From Pedobacter sp. SYSU D00535 (GTDB lineage: Bacteria; Bacteroidota; Bacteroidia; Sphingobacteriales; Sphingobacteriaceae), in contig NZ_JAFEWD010000006.1 in assembly GCF_017355855.1 (NCBI RefSeq), positions 124,001 to 188,000 on the forward strand: a stretch of 64,000 nucleotides of DNA. The letters run 5' to 3'. Of the stretch, positions 17,024-26,392 are shown piece by piece. Positions within the stretch are counted from its first letter, which is position 1. Every line of letters begins with the position of its first letter. The notes below the pieces were generated by a model. The model saw only the letters and a program-made list of their open reading frames with translations. It was not told the origin of the DNA and searched no databases. A program made the position numbers and the translations under genes.

Positions 17024-17470
17024 ATGAACTTAAGTAATTTAAAACCTGCAGCAGGTTCAACTAAAAATAGAAAACGTATCGGACGTGGTACAGGTTCTGG
17101 CCGTGGTGGTACTTCAACCCGTGGTCATAAGGGAGCTGGTTCTCGTTCAGGTACTTCTACTAAGGTAGGTTTCGAAGGTGGTCAGATGCCTTTGCAACGT
17201 CGTATTCCAAAAGTAGGATTCAAGAACATCAACCGTGTAGAGTATGTAGGTATCAACCTTGACGTTCTGCAAGGGCTTGTTGAAAAGTTCAATTTGACAG
17301 CTGTTGATTTTTCCACGCTTAAAGAGCATGGATTAGTATCAAAAAACGACCTTGTTAAAATTCTAGGCAGGGGCGAATTAAAAGCTAAATTAGAAGTTAC
17401 AGCTCATGCTTTCACAGCTACTGCACAAAAAGCAATTGAAGCAGCCGGTGGTGCAATTGTAAAATTATAA
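17024..17470 (+). CDS. rplO: 50S ribosomal protein L15 (uL15)
   Basis: L15 is a late-assembly protein that penetrates the large subunit. The 148-aa protein has the Gly/Arg-rich N-terminal arm 'KNRKRIGRGTGSGRGG', 'GFEGGQMPLQRRIPKVGFKN' and the globular domain ending 'AIEAAGGAIVKL'. It is followed by secY after 3 bases. Confidence 0.98.
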   Translation: MNLSNLKPAAGSTKNRKRIGRGTGSGRGGTSTRGHKGAGSRSGTSTKVGFEGGQMPLQRRIPKVGFKNINRVEYVGINLDVLQGLVEKFNLTAVDFSTLKEHGLVSKNDLVKILGRGELKAKLEVTAHAFTATAQKAIEAAGGAIVKL

Positions 17471-17473
17471 TTA

Positions 17474-18811
17474 ATGAAGAAGCTTTTCACTACCCTTTCA
17501 AATATTTGGAAGATAGAAGATTTAAGAGTGCGTATTTTAAACACACTCTTATTTCTTTTAATTTACCGTATAGGCTCTTTTGTTGTTCTTCCGGGCGTCA
17601 ATCCTGTAGCCCTTGAGAATCAGGAAAGAGAAGGCCTTCTTGGTTTATTGAATATGTTTGCTGGGGGATCTTTCTCTCGCGCTTCCATTTTTGCATTAGG
17701 CGTGATGCCTTATATCTCTGCTTCTATTGTGGTGCAGTTATTAGGTATTGCAGTTCCATATTTTCAGAAGATGCAAAAGGAAGGTGAAAGTGGAAGGAAG
17801 AAATTAAACCAAATTACAAGGTACCTTACTGTTGCTATCACCTTTTTGCAGGCTACTGCGTATGCTCGGACTCAGATCCCGGCAGAAGCAAGAATCATGG
17901 CCGAGCCGTTGTTCTCAATTTCTTCTATGGTAATTCTAACCGCCGGAACCTTATTTGTAATGTGGTTAGGTGAGAAAATTACCGATAAAGGTATCGGAAA
18001 CGGGATTTCCCTGATCATCATGGTTGGGATTATCGCACAGTTGCCGGGTGGCTTGGTTGCAGAGTTTCAGGCAAGAATGGGTGGAAACGGTGGTATTATC
18101 GCAATTGTAGCAGAGTTAATTGCCTTGTTCTTTGTCGTTGTATTTACTATTCTCATTGTACAAGGCGTTCGTAGAATCCCGGTTCAGTATGCAAAGAAGA
18201 TAGTGGGAAATAAGCAGTATGGCGGGGTGAGGCAGTACATACCTCTGAAGGTGAATGCAGCTGGTGTAATGCCAATCATTTTCGCCCAGGCGATTATGTT
18301 CATCCCACTGTCAATCGTTCAGTTCTTCCCTAATGCTCAGGGTTCATTCCTTACAGCGTTAAGTAATTACACTTCCTGGCAGTACAACCTTCTATTTGCG
18401 TTTTTGATCATTGCGTTTACCTTCTTCTATACAGCTATCACAGTTAACCCTGTTCAAATGTCTGACGATATGAAGAAGAATGGCGGCTTTATTCCAGGTG
18501 TTAAGCCAGGAGAAACTACTGGTAATTATATTGATGACGTAATATCAAAAATTACTTTACCGGGTGCAGTTTTTCTAGCTATCATCGCTATTTTGCCAGC
18601 TATCGCAAGTCTTCTAGGCGTTAACAGTAACTTTGCACACTTCTATGGGGGAACTTCGTTATTGATCCTTGTGGGTGTTGTATTAGATACGCTGCAGCAG
18701 ATTGAAAGTCATTTATTGATGCGTCACTATGATGGATTGATGAAGACTGGTAGGTTAAGAGGTCGTACGCCTGTGACAACTGGCGCGGGTGCAGCTGGTC
18801 CTGCAATTTAA
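17474..18811 (+). CDS. secY: preprotein translocase subunit SecY
   Basis: SecY is the channel of the Sec translocon in the inner membrane. The 445-aa protein has about ten hydrophobic segments, with 'YRIGSFVVLPGVNP' in the first and 'GVMPYISASIVVQLL' in the second. The cytoplasmic signature 'GNGISLIIMVGI' and 'PVQYAKKIVG' loops are present. Its place after rplO and before map is the usual Bacteroidota order. Confidence 0.98.
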   Translation: MKKLFTTLSNIWKIEDLRVRILNTLLFLLIYRIGSFVVLPGVNPVALENQEREGLLGLLNMFAGGSFSRASIFALGVMPYISASIVVQLLGIAVPYFQKMQKEGESGRKKLNQITRYLTVAITFLQATAYARTQIPAEARIMAEPLFSISSMVILTAGTLFVMWLGEKITDKGIGNGISLIIMVGIIAQLPGGLVAEFQARMGGNGGIIAIVAELIALFFVVVFTILIVQGVRRIPVQYAKKIVGNKQYGGVRQYIPLKVNAAGVMPIIFAQAIMFIPLSIVQFFPNAQGSFLTALSNYTSWQYNLLFAFLIIAFTFFYTAITVNPVQMSDDMKKNGGFIPGVKPGETTGNYIDDVISKITLPGAVFLAIIAILPAIASLLGVNSNFAHFYGGTSLLILVGVVLDTLQQIESHLLMRHYDGLMKTGRLRGRTPVTTGAGAAGPAI

Positions 18812-18819
18812 TTTTAATA

Positions 18820-19605
18820 ATGTCCAAAGTTTATTATAAGACTTCTGAAGAGATTGAGCTGATAAGGCAAAGCTCCTTGTTGGTATCCAAAACTCTTGCT
18901 GAGGTTGCCAAAGTAATAAAGCCTGGCGTTAAGACTATAGAGCTTGATAAGCTGGCAGAATCCTTTATTAGAGATAATGGGGGAGTGCCAGCTTTCCTAA
19001 ACTATAACGGATTCCCCTATTCTTTATGTATTTCCCCAAATGATCAAGTCGTTCATGGCTTCCCCGGGGAGTATGAATTGAAAGATGGGGATATTATTTC
19101 CGTGGACTGCGGTGTAGTACTAAATAAGTTTTATGGCGATTCCGCCTATACCTTTGCGGTGGGGAACGTGGCGTCGGAAACGCTTGAGCTACTTGACGTG
19201 ACTAAAGAATGCCTGCAAAGGGCTATAGAAAAAGCAGTAGTTGGACACAGGGTGGGTGATATTAGTTTTGCAGTGCAGGAACACGCCGAAGCCCATGGTT
19301 ACGGGGTGGTTAAAGAGCTGGTAGGACACGGCGTTGGCTTCAAGCTTCACGAAAAGCCCGAAGTGCCTAATTACGGGAAACGAGGTTCCGGAATAAAGCT
19401 TGAAGAAGGTGTTGTGTTGGCTATTGAACCGATGATTAACCTTGGACGAGCAGGCGTAAAGTTTTGGAAAGATGGCTGGACGGTAAGTTCGGTAGATGGG
19501 AAACCCTCGGCTCACTTTGAACATACAGTGGCGATTAAAAAAGGAAAAGCAGACGTTTTATCGACCTTCGAGTATATCGAAGAAGTTTTACAACAAAAAA
19601 AATAA
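18820..19605 (+). CDS. map: methionine aminopeptidase type I
   Basis: Removes the initiator Met from nascent proteins. The 261-aa protein has the pita-bread fold ligands: Asp in 'SVDCGVVLNKFYGDSAYTF', His in 'ELVGHGVGFKLHE', Glu in 'AIEPMINLG' and Glu in 'HFEHTVAI'. There is no N-terminal zinc finger, as expected for a bacterial type I enzyme. It starts 8 bases after secY. Confidence 0.97.
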   Translation: MSKVYYKTSEEIELIRQSSLLVSKTLAEVAKVIKPGVKTIELDKLAESFIRDNGGVPAFLNYNGFPYSLCISPNDQVVHGFPGEYELKDGDIISVDCGVVLNKFYGDSAYTFAVGNVASETLELLDVTKECLQRAIEKAVVGHRVGDISFAVQEHAEAHGYGVVKELVGHGVGFKLHEKPEVPNYGKRGSGIKLEEGVVLAIEPMINLGRAGVKFWKDGWTVSSVDGKPSAHFEHTVAIKKGKADVLSTFEYIEEVLQQKK

Positions 19606-19623
19606 AAATTAAAATTTTTTATT

Positions 19624-19631
19624 TAATTTTG
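19624..19631 (+). promoter_or_regulatory. possible internal promoter before infA
   Basis: TAATTTTG followed by CGTCCCC matches the -7 box and downstream pattern of the rpsL, rplC and rpsH boxes. No -33 TTTG is visible in the AT-rich upstream sequence. Confidence 0.5.
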
Positions 19632-19675
19632 CGTCCCCGTAATAAGGAAGCTAAATAAATAGAAATCAATAAAAT

Positions 19676-19894
19676 ATGGCTAAACAAGCCTCTATTGAAC
19701 AAGACGGTATCATTAAGGAAGCATTGTCCAATGCTATGTTTCGTGTTGAGTTAGAGAACGGACACGAGATTATCGCTCACATTTCAGGGAAGATGCGGAT
19801 GCACTACATCAAGATCTTACCCGGTGATAAAGTGAAGCTGGAAATGTCTCCTTACGATTTAACAAAAGGCAGGATTACTTATAGATATAAATAA
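19676..19894 (+). CDS. infA: translation initiation factor IF-1
   Basis: IF-1 occupies the A site during initiation. The 72-aa OB-fold protein has '[19 protein letters not shown]', '[20 protein letters not shown]' and the ending '[11 protein letters not shown]'. Length is exactly the family norm. rpmJ begins one base after the stop. Confidence 0.98.
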   Translation: MAKQASIEQDGIIKEALSNAMFRVELENGHEIIAHISGKMRMHYIKILPGDKVKLEMSPYDLTKGRITYRYK

Positions 19895-19895
19895 G

Positions 19896-20012
19896 ATGAA
19901 AGTTAGAGCATCCATAAAAAAGCGTAGCGCTGATTGTAAAATTATCCGCCGTAAGGGTAAGCTTTACGTAATTAACAAGAAAAACCCTAAGTACAAACAG
20001 CGCCAGGGTTAA
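19896..20012 (+). CDS. rpmJ: 50S ribosomal protein L36 (bL36), zinc-free type
   Basis: A 38-aa protein starting [19 protein letters not shown] and ending NPKYKQRQG. The four zinc ligands of the classical form are reduced to one Cys (Cys14); the second pair is replaced by Asn and Tyr ('[10 protein letters not shown]'). This is the zinc-independent form. Position between infA and rpsM is standard. Confidence 0.96.
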   Translation: MKVRASIKKRSADCKIIRRKGKLYVINKKNPKYKQRQG

Positions 20013-20044
20013 TATTTATTGTAAAAACTATCAAGAAATAATAA

Positions 20045-20422
20045 ATGGCAAGGATAGCAGGTATTGATTTACCAAGAAACAAAAGAGGAGAGATCGGACT
20101 TACTTACATCTTCGGTGTTGGCAGAGCTACTGCTCAGGGCATATTAGACGAAGCCGGCATTGGTTATGATGTGAAAGTACAAGACTGGACCGATGATCAG
20201 TTAGCAGCCATCCGTACAATCATTAATGATCGTATTAAGGTTGAGGGTGCTTTACGTTCAGAAATTCAATTGAACATTAAGCGTTTGATGGATATCGGAT
20301 GTTATCGTGGATTACGTCATCGTAAAGGCTTGCCAGTGCGTGGACAAAGAACTAAAAACAATTCACGTACACGTAAAGGAAAACGTAAAACAGTTGCTAA
20401 CAAGAAAAAGGCTACTAAATAA
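20045..20422 (+). CDS. rpsM: 30S ribosomal protein S13 (uS13)
   Basis: S13 bridges the 30S head to the 50S subunit. The 125-aa protein starts '[20 protein letters not shown]' and has '[11 protein letters not shown]' and the basic C-terminus '[19 protein letters not shown]'. It opens the alpha-type segment rpsM-rpsK-rpsD-rpoA-rplQ. Confidence 0.98.
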   Translation: MARIAGIDLPRNKRGEIGLTYIFGVGRATAQGILDEAGIGYDVKVQDWTDDQLAAIRTIINDRIKVEGALRSEIQLNIKRLMDIGCYRGLRHRKGLPVRGQRTKNNSRTRKGKRKTVANKKKATK

Positions 20423-20435
20423 TACCCGATAAGTA

Positions 20436-20825
20436 ATGGCTAAGACTAAAAAAGTAACCAAAAAGCGCATAGTTGTTGTTGAGCCAGTTGGGCAAGCACA
20501 TATTAACGCTACTTTCAATAATATCATTGTAACTCTAACAAACAGCCAAGGTCAGGCAATTTCCTGGTCTTCTGCTGGAAAGATGGGTTTCAAGGGGTCT
20601 AAAAAGAATACACCATATGCTGCTTCTCAAGCCGCTGCAGACTGCGGTAAGGTAGCGTTTGATTTAGGTCTTCGTAAAGTTGAGGTGTTTGTAAAAGGTC
20701 CAGGTGCTGGTCGTGAGTCAGCAATCCGTACGTTACAGACAGCAGGAATTGAAGTAACTACTATCAGAGATATTACTCCACTTCCTCACAACGGTTGTCG
20801 TCCTCCTAAAAGAAGAAGAGTATAA
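20436..20825 (+). CDS. rpsK: 30S ribosomal protein S11 (uS11)
   Basis: S11 is a platform protein near the E site. The 129-aa protein has '[19 protein letters not shown]', '[16 protein letters not shown]' and the ending '[18 protein letters not shown]', all highly conserved. It is followed by a 116-base gap before rpsD. Confidence 0.98.
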   Translation: MAKTKKVTKKRIVVVEPVGQAHINATFNNIIVTLTNSQGQAISWSSAGKMGFKGSKKNTPYAASQAAADCGKVAFDLGLRKVEVFVKGPGAGRESAIRTLQTAGIEVTTIRDITPLPHNGCRPPKRRRV

Positions 20826-20903
20826 CTCTGGAAAAGATTCAAGAAGGCCAGAAGCTTTCTGATAGTTTTCAAAAAAGAAATTAAGTAATTAAAGATAAGA
20901 TTC

Positions 20904-20920
20904 GGTAGCTATAGGTTACC
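20904..20920 (+). other. small hairpin upstream of rpsD
   Basis: GGTAGC (20904-20909) pairs with GTTACC (20915-20920) around a five-base loop, about 20 bases before the rpsD ATG. It is short and AT-flanked. S4 autoregulation is a conceivable role, but the evidence is thin. Confidence 0.3.
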
Positions 20921-20941
20921 AGATACTTTAAACGAACAAAA

Positions 20942-21550
20942 ATGGCAAGATATACCGGCCCAAAAAGCAAAATTGCCCGTAAGTTCAGAGAACCAATTTT
21001 TGGTCCTGATAAGGCATTAGAAAGAAAAAATTATCCTCCAGGAATGCACGGTGCTTCGAAGCGTCGTGGAAAGCAGTCAGAATATGCTGTTCAGTTGATG
21101 GAGAAACAAAAAGTTAAATATACTTATGGAGTTTTAGAGCGTCAGTTCGAGAACTTATTCCATACTGCTTCTTCTAAAGAAGGTATCACTGGTGAGAACC
21201 TTTTGAAATTATTAGAGGCTCGTTTGGATAACACAGTATATCGTTTAGGTATTGCTCCTACCCGTTCTGCTGCTCGTCAGCTGGTAGGTCACAAGCACAT
21301 TACTGTAAATGGCCAGGTTGTAAATATTCCTTCTTATTCTCTGCGCGCTGGAGATGTGATAGCAGTGAGAGAGCGTTCTAAGACTCTTGAAGCTGTATCT
21401 ACTTCAGTTGCCGGCAGAAGAATAAACAAACATACATGGTTAGAGTGGGATGCTAACAGTTTAACAGGAAAATTCCTGAACTATCCTAACCGCGACGAGA
21501 TTCCTGAAAACATTAAGGAAAACCTTATCGTCGAGTTATACTCTAAGTAA
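20942..21550 (+). CDS. rpsD: 30S ribosomal protein S4 (uS4)
   Basis: S4 initiates 30S assembly. The 202-aa protein has '[20 protein letters not shown]', the S4 RNA-binding domain '[20 protein letters not shown]' with '[19 protein letters not shown]', and a typical C-terminus. There are no zinc-ribbon Cys residues. A 9-bp hairpin follows before rpoA. Confidence 0.98.
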   Translation: MARYTGPKSKIARKFREPIFGPDKALERKNYPPGMHGASKRRGKQSEYAVQLMEKQKVKYTYGVLERQFENLFHTASSKEGITGENLLKLLEARLDNTVYRLGIAPTRSAARQLVGHKHITVNGQVVNIPSYSLRAGDVIAVRERSKTLEAVSTSVAGRRINKHTWLEWDANSLTGKFLNYPNRDEIPENIKENLIVELYSK

Positions 21551-21558
21551 GATTATAA

Positions 21559-21580
21559 AGCTGCTCCTATCGGGGCAGCT
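21559..21580 (+). other. intergenic hairpin between rpsD and rpoA
   Basis: AGCTGCTCC (21559-21567) pairs with GGGGCAGCT (21572-21580) over 9 bp, one of them G-U, with a four-base loop. A short AT-rich stretch follows but no clear T-run. It may tune rpoA relative to the ribosomal genes. Confidence 0.5.
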
Positions 21581-21611
21581 ATTACAGTTTAAAAACATTA
21601 ACTGAATATAA

Positions 21612-22604
21612 ATGGCAATATTAGCATTCCAGAAACCTGATAAAGTTATCATGCAGAAATCTACGGATTTCGACGGTACATTTGAATTTCGTCCGTTGGA
21701 GCCAGGTTTCGGTGTTACCATAGGTAATGCTTTACGTCGTATTTTGTTGTCTTCATTGGAGGGTTATGCAATTACGTCGGTGCGTATTTCAGGTGTTTCT
21801 CATGAGTTTTCTACTATCAAAGGGGTAGCAGAAGATGTTACTGAGATCATCCTAAACCTAAAACAGGTTCGCTTCAAAAAGACTGGCGAGTCAGGTGATT
21901 CAGAAAAAATATTTGTGATCATCAACGGACAAGAGCAGTTTAAAGCGGGTGACATCAGTAAGTTTTCTAATAACTTTACTGTTTTAAACCCTGACCTTGT
22001 TCTTTGTAACATGGAAACTTCAGTTACTCTTGAAGTAGAGCTGACTGTGAGCAAGGGTCGTGGGTATATTCCTGCAGAGGAGAATAAAAATGCCGATGCT
22101 CCTGTAGGTGTAATCGCGATCGATTCGATTTACACACCTATTAAAAACGTAAAATACACAATTGAGAACTATCGTGTAGAGCAAAAGACTGACTATGAGA
22201 AGTTGGTTTTAGATATTTCTACTGATGGCTCAATTCATCCTGAAGACGCGCTGAAAGAGGCAGCAAAGATCCTTATTCACCACTTCTTGTTGTTCTCTGA
22301 CGAAAACATCATGTTAGAAGCACAGGCGAAAGAAGAGACTAAAGAGGTTGATGAGGAAATCTTACATATGCGTAAGATCTTGAAAACCGAGCTGGTTGAT
22401 TTGGATCTGTCAGTACGTGCACTAAACTGCTTGAAAGCAGCCGATATCCGCACGCTTGCTGATCTTGTTTCTTATGACGTTGCTGACATGTTGAAGTTCA
22501 GAAACTTCGGTAAGAAGTCATTAACAGAGATTCAGGATTTGGTTAAATCAAAAGGATTGTCTTTTGGTATGAACCTTTCAAAATACAAATTAGACGAAGA
22601 ATAG
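21612..22604 (+). CDS. rpoA: RNA polymerase alpha subunit
   Basis: The alpha dimer scaffolds RNA polymerase assembly. The 330-aa protein has the N-terminal domain with '[20 protein letters not shown]' and '[12 protein letters not shown]', a linker near residue 240, and the C-terminal domain '[20 protein letters not shown]' with '[14 protein letters not shown]'. The start codon sits 61 bases after rpsD. Confidence 0.98.
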   Translation: MAILAFQKPDKVIMQKSTDFDGTFEFRPLEPGFGVTIGNALRRILLSSLEGYAITSVRISGVSHEFSTIKGVAEDVTEIILNLKQVRFKKTGESGDSEKIFVIINGQEQFKAGDISKFSNNFTVLNPDLVLCNMETSVTLEVELTVSKGRGYIPAEENKNADAPVGVIAIDSIYTPIKNVKYTIENYRVEQKTDYEKLVLDISTDGSIHPEDALKEAAKILIHHFLLFSDENIMLEAQAKEETKEVDEEILHMRKILKTELVDLDLSVRALNCLKAADIRTLADLVSYDVADMLKFRNFGKKSLTEIQDLVKSKGLSFGMNLSKYKLDEE

Positions 22605-22609
22605 GCGTT

Positions 22610-22673
22610 GCTTATTCGAATTTAAATAAGCGACATGTTCATAATTCCCTCGTTAAGAGACGGTATGAGCATG
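22610..22673 (+). other. two hairpins between rpoA and rplQ
   Basis: GCTTATT/AATAAGC (22610-22616 with 22625-22631) and CATGTTCATA/TATGAGCATG (22634-22643 with 22664-22673, one G-U pair). The second has an inner CGT/ACG extension. No T-tract follows either one. They fill most of the 84-base gap. Confidence 0.45.
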
Positions 22674-22688
22674 TAAAACAACAGAAAA

Positions 22689-23204
22689 ATGAGACACGGA
22701 AAGAAAATTAATCACTTAGGCCGTACGGATAGCCACCGTAAAGCTATGATGGCTAACATGGCCTCTTCGCTTATCCAACACAAGCGTATCACCACTACAT
22801 TGGCTAAGGCAAAAGCACTACGTACTTACGTTGAGCCTTTAATTACTAAGTCAAAAAGCGATACTACTCACTCTCGTCGTATAGTATTCAGCTATCTTCA
22901 AAATAAAGAAGTTGTAGCTGAATTATTCCGCGACATTGCTGAGAAAGTAGCTAATCGCCCAGGTGGTTATACTCGTATCATCAAGTTACCTAATCGTTTA
23001 GGCGATAACGCTGAGATGGCGCTAATTGAACTTGTTGATTACAATGCTACTTATAAAGCTGACGCAACTGCTCAACCAGAGAAAAAAGCAACTCGTCGCC
23101 GTGGTTCTGGAAAAGCAAAGAAAGCTGAAGCTGCTCCAGCGGCTGCAGAAGAAGCTGCTCCGGAAGCTCCAGCTGCAGATGCTGCAGAAGATAAAGCAGA
23201 GTAA
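22689..23204 (+). CDS. rplQ: 50S ribosomal protein L17 (bL17) with extended tail
   Basis: L17 lies at the tunnel exit. Residues 1 to about 120 are canonical ('[20 protein letters not shown]', '[20 protein letters not shown]'). A roughly 50-residue low-complexity tail rich in Ala, Glu, Pro and Lys follows, making 171 aa against about 127 in Escherichia coli. It is the last gene of the ribosomal cluster and is followed by a terminator. Confidence 0.97.
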   Translation: MRHGKKINHLGRTDSHRKAMMANMASSLIQHKRITTTLAKAKALRTYVEPLITKSKSDTTHSRRIVFSYLQNKEVVAELFRDIAEKVANRPGGYTRIIKLPNRLGDNAEMALIELVDYNATYKADATAQPEKKATRRRGSGKAKKAEAAPAAAEEAAPEAPAADAAEDKAE

Positions 23205-23557
23205 TAGTTATTATTACAACGTATATAAAAAAGAGCCTTGCAATCGCAGGGCTTTTTTTGTTTCTGATGATTCTGTTGTATTCGTTCTCGGGACGCTTTA
23301 GTACTCCGACTGTAGTTTCTAACAGGTCGATTCTAGATTGTGTGATAAGAAGCATAATTACTTTACGTTGAGACGCGCTTTTAAAGCGGTTAATCAGCGG
23401 AAGAAAGGTACTGTAACAAACCCGGTAGAAGCGGATATCGGCCTGTGGATAATGCCAGTGGAGTATGAGCGGATGACGGGACAGGAGGGGTTTGGAGATG
23501 AAAGTTGGTTTACATAAAAAAGCCTGTAGCGCTGTTAAAGCTGCTACAGGTTTTTTT
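23205..23557. other. 353-base intergenic region after rplQ
   Basis: Terminators lie at both ends (23231-23259 and 23516-23559). Between them a plus-strand frame stays open from 23323 to a TAA at 23515-23517 without an ATG near its beginning. It encodes a protein-like stretch (for example 'GLWIMPVEYERMTGQEGF') that I cannot assign. It is either a gene remnant or chance. Confidence 0.4.
23231..23259 (+). terminator. terminator of the ribosomal operon after rplQ
   Basis: AAGAGCCTTGC (23231-23241) pairs with GCAGGGCTTTT (23246-23256) around an AATC loop, followed by T residues to 23259. Confidence 0.8.
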
Positions 23558-23559
23558 TT
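23516..23559. terminator. terminator downstream of the nucleotidyltransferase gene
   Basis: CCTGTAGC (23523-23530) pairs with GCTACAGG (23543-23550), with flanking A-run and T-run and an inner GCT/AGC pairing. The symmetric layout suits both strands; the nearest user is the minus-strand gene ending at 23558. Confidence 0.8.
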
Positions 23560-24457
23560 ACCAAAGCTTATTTGGGTAGGTACCGTTTTCGATTAGTTCA
23601 GAAAGACTTTGCTGTACGATCGGCTTATCCTCTTTGTAAGTCACCCCAAACCATTTAGATGATGTTGGAATCACTTTGAAATTCGCCTCTCCTGTACGTA
23701 CCAGCTCTTCTGCCATTAGTGGGATGAAGAACTCGGCTTTTGGGTTGTTCTCGTTTGCTTCCACAAAGCGCTTAAACATTGGTTCAGCCTGCTTGAAAAT
23801 AGCTGGAGTGAATCCCCAAAAGTTCATAGAAGCGCGCGCGTCGTCATGCAAAGGAGTAGTGGTGCCATCCTCATCCTCATATACAATTACGCCGTCTTTC
23901 TCATATACTTTTGTGCGTTCGTTGATTTGTTCTAAGTTCCCTTCAGGGGACACCTTACAGATACCGCGTGAAACAGAACCGTGCTCTGATAGAGTTTTGT
24001 CTACTTGATATCCCATCAACGAGTAGTAATCGTCTCTCACTTCGGAGGTAAGGAAGTCGTGCATCTTCTGGAATGCCTCATATCCATAGAAGTCGTCAGC
24101 ATTAATTACGCAGAACGGCTCATTCACTTGCTTGCCTGCCTCGAGCACTGCGTGCCCGGTTCCCCATGGTTTTTGGCGCTCGATTTGTTTATCGATACCA
24201 TATTTCGACAGGTCGTAGCTTTGAAAAACGAAGTCGATTTCTACTTTACCCTCTAACTTGGGAGCGAAGATGCCTTTGAAGCTTTCCAGGAATTCCTCGC
24301 GGATTATAAATGTTACTTTACCGAATCCTGCACGAATTGCGTCGTAAATTGAGTAATCAATAATGGTTTCTCCGTTGGGACCGAAGCCATCAACTTGCTT
24401 CATGCTGCCATAACGGCTAGCCATGCCTGCTGCTAAAATAAGTAAGGTGGGTTTCAT
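23558..24457 (-). CDS. sugar-phosphate nucleotidyltransferase family protein
   Basis: The 299-aa protein is a GT-A-type nucleotidyltransferase. The nucleotide-binding loop 'LAAGMASRYGSMKQVDGFGP' lies at residues 8-27, and the metal-binding 'CVINADDFYG' lies near residue 117. This is the family of UDP-glucose and NDP-sugar pyrophosphorylases, but the sugar substrate cannot be deduced. The gene stands alone with terminators on both sides. Its own promoter was not clear in the AT-rich upstream sequence. Confidence 0.8.
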   Translation of the reverse strand: MKPTLLILAAGMASRYGSMKQVDGFGPNGETIIDYSIYDAIRAGFGKVTFIIREEFLESFKGIFAPKLEGKVEIDFVFQSYDLSKYGIDKQIERQKPWGTGHAVLEAGKQVNEPFCVINADDFYGYEAFQKMHDFLTSEVRDDYYSLMGYQVDKTLSEHGSVSRGICKVSPEGNLEQINERTKVYEKDGVIVYEDEDGTTTPLHDDARASMNFWGFTPAIFKQAEPMFKRFVEANENNPKAEFFIPLMAEELVRTGEANFKVIPTSSKWFGVTYKEDKPIVQQSLSELIENGTYPNKLW

Positions 24458-24643
24458 GCAGTAAAATTAAAAAACTGATTGTTAATTATTAATTATGAAA
24501 GATAAACTTAGTTATAAATAATTAACGCAGGGGATTGTTTGAAGGAATAGGTATTTTTTGTTCCAAAAATTGCCTTTTCAGTACGAGGCAACGATAGTAG
24601 AGAAATGGAAGTCCGCGCAAGGAGGAAACAGGTTGAAAAAAGC

Positions 24644-24679
24644 AAAAAGGCAGCGGAAGGGGAATGTCGCTGCCTTTTT
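24644..24679 (-). terminator. terminator downstream of the M42 peptidase gene
   Basis: A perfect 12-bp stem (AAAAAGGCAGCG at 24644-24655 with 24668-24679) with a 12-base loop. On the minus strand it ends in a T-run. Confidence 0.85.
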
Positions 24680-24744
24680 ATTTTTAAGAGTCCTATGGTA
24701 TTAAAACGAGAGGCTCTCCTCTTTATTTCCTTGTAATGGAATTT

Positions 24745-25851
24745 TTATTTGATATATCGGAAGTCCTGCCCCGCCTCAATCTTCAGCAGTGATTCGTAGA
24801 TAAGACGAATTACGTTATCCACATCCTCTTTATGAACCATTTCGACAGTGGTATGCATATAACGCAGCGGAAGTGAAATAAGTGCAGATACTACGCCATC
24901 ATTCGAGTAGGCAAAGGCATCGGTATCGGTGCCAGTCCAGCGCGAAGAGGCCTGGCGCTGGAACGGGATCTCTGCCTGCTCTGCTGCTTGTATCAGGAGT
25001 TTGTTAAGAGCGGTATGGACGGAAGGTGCATAAGAAACAACAGGTCCTTTTCCACTAGCCAAATCCCCTTGAACCACTTTGTTGATCATGGGGGTTTGCG
25101 TATCGTGAGTCACGTCGGTAATGATAGCTACATTTGGCTTGATACGATTAGCGATCATTTCTGCTCCCCGAAGACCCACCTCTTCCTGCACCGCATTCAC
25201 GATGTACAAACCGAAGGGAAGTGTTTTGTTGTTTTCTTTCAATAAACGTGCGACTTCCGCAATCATAAAGCCACCTACACGGTTATCTAATGCTCTTCCT
25301 ACGTAATAGCGGTCGTTTAGTACCATAAATTCGTCCTCGTACGTGATGACGCATCCCACGTGAATGCCCAAAGCTTCAACTTCTTCTTTTGATGTACATC
25401 CGCAGTCGAGAAAAATGTTTTTAAGCGTCGGCGCTTCTTCCTTTTCCCCGTTTCTGGTATGAATCGCCGGCCAGCCAAACACTGCTTTTACAATCCCTTT
25501 ATCGGTGTGGATATTTACTCGTTTTGATGGAGCAATCTGATGGTCTGATCCCCCATTTCTGACTACATAAATCAGACCGTCTTTCGTGATGTAATTTACA
25601 AACCACGAGATCTCATCAGAGTGCGCTTCAATCACTACCTTGTAATCTGCTTCAGGATTTATTACCCCCACCGCAGTTCCATAGTTGTCTACATAGTGCT
25701 CGTCTATATAGGGCTTGATATAGTCGAGCCACAGTTTTTGACCTTCCCATTCGTAGCCGGTGGGAGACGGATTGTTAATATAAGTTTCCAGAAACTTAAG
25801 CGAATCCGGAGTCACTACCGGTACGTGCTTTACTTCTTTATCTTCAGCCAT
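24745..25851 (-). CDS. M42 family metallopeptidase (glutamyl aminopeptidase-like)
   Basis: A cytoplasmic co-catalytic zinc or cobalt aminopeptidase that forms large tetrahedral complexes in characterised members. The 368-aa protein has 'IEAHSDEISW' (first metal His and Asp), 'GRALDNRVGG' (bridging Asp), 'VQEEVGLRGAEM' (general-base Glu and metal Glu), 'ITDVTHD' and the last metal His in 'YMHTTVEMVHKED'. All expected ligands are present. It is a stand-alone gene; substrates are probably peptides from proteolysis. Confidence 0.9.
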   Translation of the reverse strand: MAEDKEVKHVPVVTPDSLKFLETYINNPSPTGYEWEGQKLWLDYIKPYIDEHYVDNYGTAVGVINPEADYKVVIEAHSDEISWFVNYITKDGLIYVVRNGGSDHQIAPSKRVNIHTDKGIVKAVFGWPAIHTRNGEKEEAPTLKNIFLDCGCTSKEEVEALGIHVGCVITYEDEFMVLNDRYYVGRALDNRVGGFMIAEVARLLKENNKTLPFGLYIVNAVQEEVGLRGAEMIANRIKPNVAIITDVTHDTQTPMINKVVQGDLASGKGPVVSYAPSVHTALNKLLIQAAEQAEIPFQRQASSRWTGTDTDAFAYSNDGVVSALISLPLRYMHTTVEMVHKEDVDNVIRLIYESLLKIEAGQDFRYIK

Positions 25852-25984
25852 AAAAAATGTTTGTATAAAGTCTAATAATTGGGAAATGTAATAATTCCTC
25901 TATCAATAAATCGAAAAAATCAAAAATGTTTCCTCTAAGTGGTATTCCTGTTCCGGCTGCTCAACTCCTAGTTCCCGCAATAAA

Positions 25985-26392
25985 TTAAAGCAGTTTTTCC
26001 ATGATGACGAAATCAAACCCATCTTTAAAAAAGGTTTTGTCAGTCATTTTAAACCCGAACTTCAGATAAAAAGCTGATGCGTTTACCCTAGCATTACACC
26101 AGATCTTTGAATAGTTTTGCTTTTGTGCATACTCGATGACATAGTTAAGAAGGCTGCTGCCATAACCTTTTCCCTGGTAATCCTGATAGGTAGCGAATTT
26201 CCGGAATTGCAAGTCAGTTCCATCACTAAATAGAGAGACAACGGAGGTCAGCGTTTCATGTTCAAACAGACCAAGGTGATAACCTTTCTCATCCTCAGGA
26301 AGCTTAATGCTCTCGAACTCCATGTCTGGATACATCACTATATGGCGCAGGGGCCACACCTCCCTAGCTTCTACAATTCTTATCGTAATCAT
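25985..26392 (-). CDS. GNAT family N-acetyltransferase
   Basis: The 135-aa protein has the acetyl-CoA-binding motif A 'YQGKGYGSSLLNYVIEYA' and the C-terminal 'ARVNASAFYLKFGF' motif B. The acceptor is unknown. Its ATG overlaps the truA stop (ATGA, 4 bases), so it is translated from the same message as truA. Confidence 0.85.
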   Translation of the reverse strand: MITIRIVEAREVWPLRHIVMYPDMEFESIKLPEDEKGYHLGLFEHETLTSVVSLFSDGTDLQFRKFATYQDYQGKGYGSSLLNYVIEYAQKQNYSKIWCNARVNASAFYLKFGFKMTDKTFFKDGFDFVIMEKLL

